Positions 5,044 to 6,488 of a DNA stretch of 6,488 nucleotides are shown one piece after another; positions within the stretch are counted from its first letter, which is position 1, and each line of letters opens with the position of its first letter. The notes beneath the pieces were generated by a model. The model was not told the origin of the DNA. It made no database searches and saw only the letters and a list, made by a program, of their open reading frames with translations. Source of the stretch: Patescibacteria group bacterium. GTDB taxonomy: Bacteria; Patescibacteriota; Patescibacteriia; UBA2591; UBA6264. The stretch covers positions 1 through 6,488 of the forward strand of contig JAHIMV010000091.1 in the NCBI GenBank assembly GCA_018896315.1, in the 5' to 3' direction. The position numbers and the translations under genes are program-made.

Positions 5044-6225
5044 ATGAATAAAGAACAAAAAATGTCTAACGGGGTGGACAAAATAACCCTAAAGCAGAGC
5101 AAGCTCGCTTCAGGGCGGGCAAAAATAATTTTATGGGTAGTTATTATCCTTATTATCATCGCCGGAATTTGGTATGGAGTGAGTAGAAAGCTGGTCACAA
5201 CAGAAAAAGAACCAATTAAGATAGGGGTGATTTTACCATTAACTGGCAAAGCTGCTCAATATGGAGAAGAAATGAAAAGAGGTATTGAACTAGCAATAGA
5301 AAATAAAAAAGATATTTCCATAGAAGTTCTTTACGAAGATAGTAAATTTGATACAAAAGAAGGTGTTTCTGCCTATCACCGATTAAGAGTAGAAAATGTC
5401 TCCATAATGATAACTGCTGTCAGCACTATCGCCTTAGCCATCTCACCTTTGACTAACGAGAATCAAGTGCTTCAAATGGCGATTGCTGCTTCTACCCCAG
5501 AATATACTTCCTCTAATGACTTCACTTTCCGGGTTACTACTAGGACAGAAGTAGAGGATAAAGAATTGGCTAAATGGGTGATTAATAAAGGCTATAAAGA
5601 GATAGCATTAATGTATGCTAATAATGATTGGGGGTTAGGTCATTACAATTCTATCAAACCAGAAATTGAGAAATTAGAAGGAAAAGTTGTCGGAGAAGAG
5701 AATTATCTGATAGAGGAGACAGATTTTAGAACTCAACTCACGAAGATTAAGGCGAAAAACCCAGAAGCAATATTTTTACTTTCTGACGGTAAAACTGCTG
5801 GGATAGTTCTAAAACAAGCTAAAGAATTGGGGGTAGAAGCACAGTTTTTTGGTATAAGGAGCTTACAAAGCGAAGATTTACTTTCAATAGCTCAAGAAGC
5901 AGCAGAAGGATTAGTTTATACTTATCCATTTGATCCACTTTCAGACACGCCTAAAATAAAAGAGTTTGTAGAAAAATATCAAACTAAATATGAAAGCTTA
6001 CCTACCTCATATGTAGCTGAAGGATATGATGCGATGGGATTAATCTTAAAGTCATTGAAAAAATGTGGTGAGGCAAATACTTTATGCATGAGAGATGATC
6101 TTTTGATAACGAAAGATCATCTTGGGATATTAGGCAGTTTAACCTTTGATGAGAATGGGGATGTTTATTATCCTTATTTCATCAAAACCATCAAAGACGG
6201 GCAATTTGTGCCATTAGAAAATTAA
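5044..6225 (+). CDS. livK: Membrane-anchored ABC transporter substrate-binding protein, LivK-like
   Basis: A 393-residue periplasmic-binding-protein-type I receptor (Peripla_BP_6 / LivJ-LivK family) that would deliver ligand to the LivH/LivM permeases. The basic N-terminus (1-27) leads into one hydrophobic helix IILWVVIILIIIAGIWYGV (28-46) with no lipobox cysteine, so it is probably an uncleaved anchor with the receptor domain outside. Receptor marks: KIGVILPLTGKAAQYGEEM (59-77), GIELAIE, the ligand-pocket region AVSTIALAISPLTNE (125-139) and AIAASTPEYTS (146-156), NDWGLGHYNSIKPEIEKLEG (194-213), TDFRTQLTKIKAKNPEAIFL (227-246), YVAEGYDAMGLI (323-334) and LTFDENGDVYYP (366-377). C341 and C348 may form a disulfide. 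ATG 5044 shares the ACTATG context of livH and livM; ATG 5062 is an alternative start. Residues about 6-26 are encoded by repeat sequence. Ligand unknown. Confidence 0.92.
   Translation: MNKEQKMSNGVDKITLKQSKLASGRAKIILWVVIILIIIAGIWYGVSRKLVTTEKEPIKIGVILPLTGKAAQYGEEMKRGIELAIENKKDISIEVLYEDSKFDTKEGVSAYHRLRVENVSIMITAVSTIALAISPLTNENQVLQMAIAASTPEYTSSNDFTFRVTTRTEVEDKELAKWVINKGYKEIALMYANNDWGLGHYNSIKPEIEKLEGKVVGEENYLIEETDFRTQLTKIKAKNPEAIFLLSDGKTAGIVLKQAKELGVEAQFFGIRSLQSEDLLSIAQEAAEGLVYTYPFDPLSDTPKIKEFVEKYQTKYESLPTSYVAEGYDAMGLILKSLKKCGEANTLCMRDDLLITKDHLGILGSLTFDENGDVYYPYFIKTIKDGQFVPLEN
5059..5120. repeat. Two repeat elements inside the 5' coding end of the binding-protein gene
   Basis: Bases 5059-5076 are the perfect reverse complement of 4971-4988 (18 bp). 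Next comes a hairpin, CCCT-AAGC-GAG (5087-5099, with an A bulge) pairing with CTC-GCTT-AGGG (5104-5115), with one A/C mismatch, and a CGGGC tail (5116-5120). They encode about residues 6-26, all on the cytoplasmic side before the membrane anchor. The frame is kept through both elements. The hairpin and tail resemble the element at the end of alaS. Confidence 0.75.
6093..6122. repeat. 11-bp inverted repeat inside the binding-protein gene
   Basis: AGATGATCTTT (6093-6103) and AAAGATCATCT (6112-6122) are exact reverse complements around an 8-base loop. They encode residues within MRDDLLITKDHLGI (349-362), a surface segment between the possible disulfide and the conserved LTFDENGDV. The symmetry is clear; whether it is an element or chance in A/T-rich coding sequence is open. 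Confidence 0.5.
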
Positions 6226-6233
6226 GATTTTTA

Positions 6234-6273
6234 CCCCGTTAGAAATAAAGAATTTCTAAATGGGGCTAACGGG
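6234..6273. repeat. CCCCGTTAGA palindrome downstream of the binding-protein gene
   Basis: CCCCGTTAGAAAT (6234-6246) pairs with 6252-6265 (ATTTCTAAA then TGGGG) with one bulged A, one G-T wobble and an AAAGA loop. A second right arm CTAACGGG (6266-6273) follows at once and is a perfect complement of 6235-6242. This repeats the design upstream of the gene: one left arm, a degenerate right arm, then an exact right arm. It begins 8 bases after the stop codon. Confidence 0.75.
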
Positions 6274-6285
6274 ATAAACGCCGTA

Positions 6286-6319
6286 TCAAGATTAAAGACT
6301 CAAGATTAGTTTTAATCTT
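6286..6319. repeat. TCAAGATTA direct and inverted repeat
   Basis: TCAAGATTA occurs at 6286-6294 and 6300-6308, and AAGATTAAA (6288-6296) is inverted as TTTAATCTT (6311-6319). A weak A/T-rich stem could form, but no T-run follows, so I do not call a terminator. It lies just upstream of the proposed livM promoter. Confidence 0.45.
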
Positions 6320-6323
6320 ATAA

Positions 6324-6351
6324 CTTACAACCTAAATCTAAATAATATAAT
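6324..6351 (+). promoter_or_regulatory. Possible promoter of livM
   Basis: TATAAT at 6346-6351 lies 16 bases after CTTACA (6324-6329), which matches 4 of 6 bases of TTGACA. Transcripts would begin within the 14-bp tandem leader. Support comes from the same TATAAT and downstream 12 bases occurring upstream of livH. Confidence 0.45.
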
Positions 6352-6391
6352 TCGCATGTGCGCATTCGTAGCGCGCTATTCGCATACTATG
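6342..6391. repeat. livM leader with 14-bp tandem repeat
   Basis: The first 22 bases equal those of the livH leader. ATTCG recurs at 6350, 6364 and 6378, exactly 14 bases apart, giving ATTCGCATGTGCGC, ATTCGTAGCGCGCT and ATTCGCATACTATG. The third unit ends in the livM start codon. The second unit includes the perfect palindrome TAGCGCGCTA (6369-6378), and CGCATGTGCGCAT (6353-6365) alternates purine and pyrimidine throughout. There is no Shine-Dalgarno sequence. Confidence 0.75.
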
Positions 6392-6488
6392 ATTTCTGCT
6401 TATTTTATTCACCTTTTAATTTTAATCGGGATTTATTTAATCCTGGCTCTTTCTCTACAATTAGCCGTTGGTTTTACTGGTCTTTTGA
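6389..6488 (+). CDS. livM: Branched-chain amino acid-type ABC transporter permease, LivM-like, 5' end
   Basis: The frame from ATG 6389 stays open to the window end, giving 33 residues. The peptide starts MISAYFIHLLILIGIYLI and continues ALSLQLAVGFTGLL. The pattern of a first helix followed by ALSL-x-L-x-VG-x-TGLL matches the LivM family N-terminus, where LNLxVGYxGLL is strongly conserved. It would be the second membrane subunit, partner of LivH. Its start codon lies in the same ACTATG context as livH and the binding-protein gene. The rest, and any livG/livF ATPase genes, lie outside the window. Confidence 0.85.
   Translation, partial: MISAYFIHLLILIGIYLILALSLQLAVGFTGLL

Noticed and set aside
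4953..5249. 98-codon minus-strand reading frame across the binding-protein start
   Set aside because: It runs through the palindromes and the opposite strand of a supported gene, with no recognisable motif.
3936..6391. CRISPR array made from the recurring palindromes
   Set aside because: The copies are few, irregularly spaced, separated by genes and divergent in sequence, with no equal-length spacers.

Overview
This AT-rich bacterial window holds six genes plus the start of a seventh, all on the + strand. It most likely comes from the Candidate Phyla Radiation (Patescibacteria, probably Parcubacteria or a relative). The grounds are a compact alanyl-tRNA synthetase without the usual C-terminal domain, short proteins, almost no Shine-Dalgarno sequences, and gaps packed with small palindromes and A/T-rich repeats. 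The first gene ends in TGA and no gene reads through TGA, which fits the standard bacterial code rather than the TGA=Gly code of some related lineages. The phylum call is an inference from protein style, not from a marker phylogeny.

Layout: 2-652 is the 3' part of a membrane protein of the lysylphosphatidylglycerol-synthase TM / UPF0104 family, cut by the window start. It overlaps alaS (639-2513) by 14 bases. A YbaK/ProX-type aminoacyl-tRNA deacylase (2616-3119) and the condensin subunit gene scpA (3237-3929) follow. The second half is a branched-chain-amino-acid-type ABC uptake locus in the order permease livH (4070-4939), membrane-anchored binding protein (5044-6225), permease livM (6389 to the window end). 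The two ATPase genes, if present, would lie beyond the window.

Functionally, alaS and the deacylase form a charging and proofreading pair for translation, scpA serves chromosome organisation, and the liv-type genes import amino acids or similar small ligands, which would suit a host-dependent organism with reduced biosynthesis.

The most interesting layer is the repeats. Hairpins with CCCC/GGGG ends sit in every gap of the liv locus. livH and livM share a leader that begins with the same 22 bases (including a TATAAT) and ends in TTCGCATAC just before the start codon; in livM it is a three-unit 14-bp tandem repeat, and in livH two hairpins lie inside it. Repeat-like sequences also appear inside reading frames without breaking them: at three places in alaS, including its last 24 codons, and in the cytoplasmic N-terminus of the binding protein. 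No gap exceeds 300 bases. I found no rRNA, tRNA, CRISPR array, insertion sequence or convincing intrinsic terminator.
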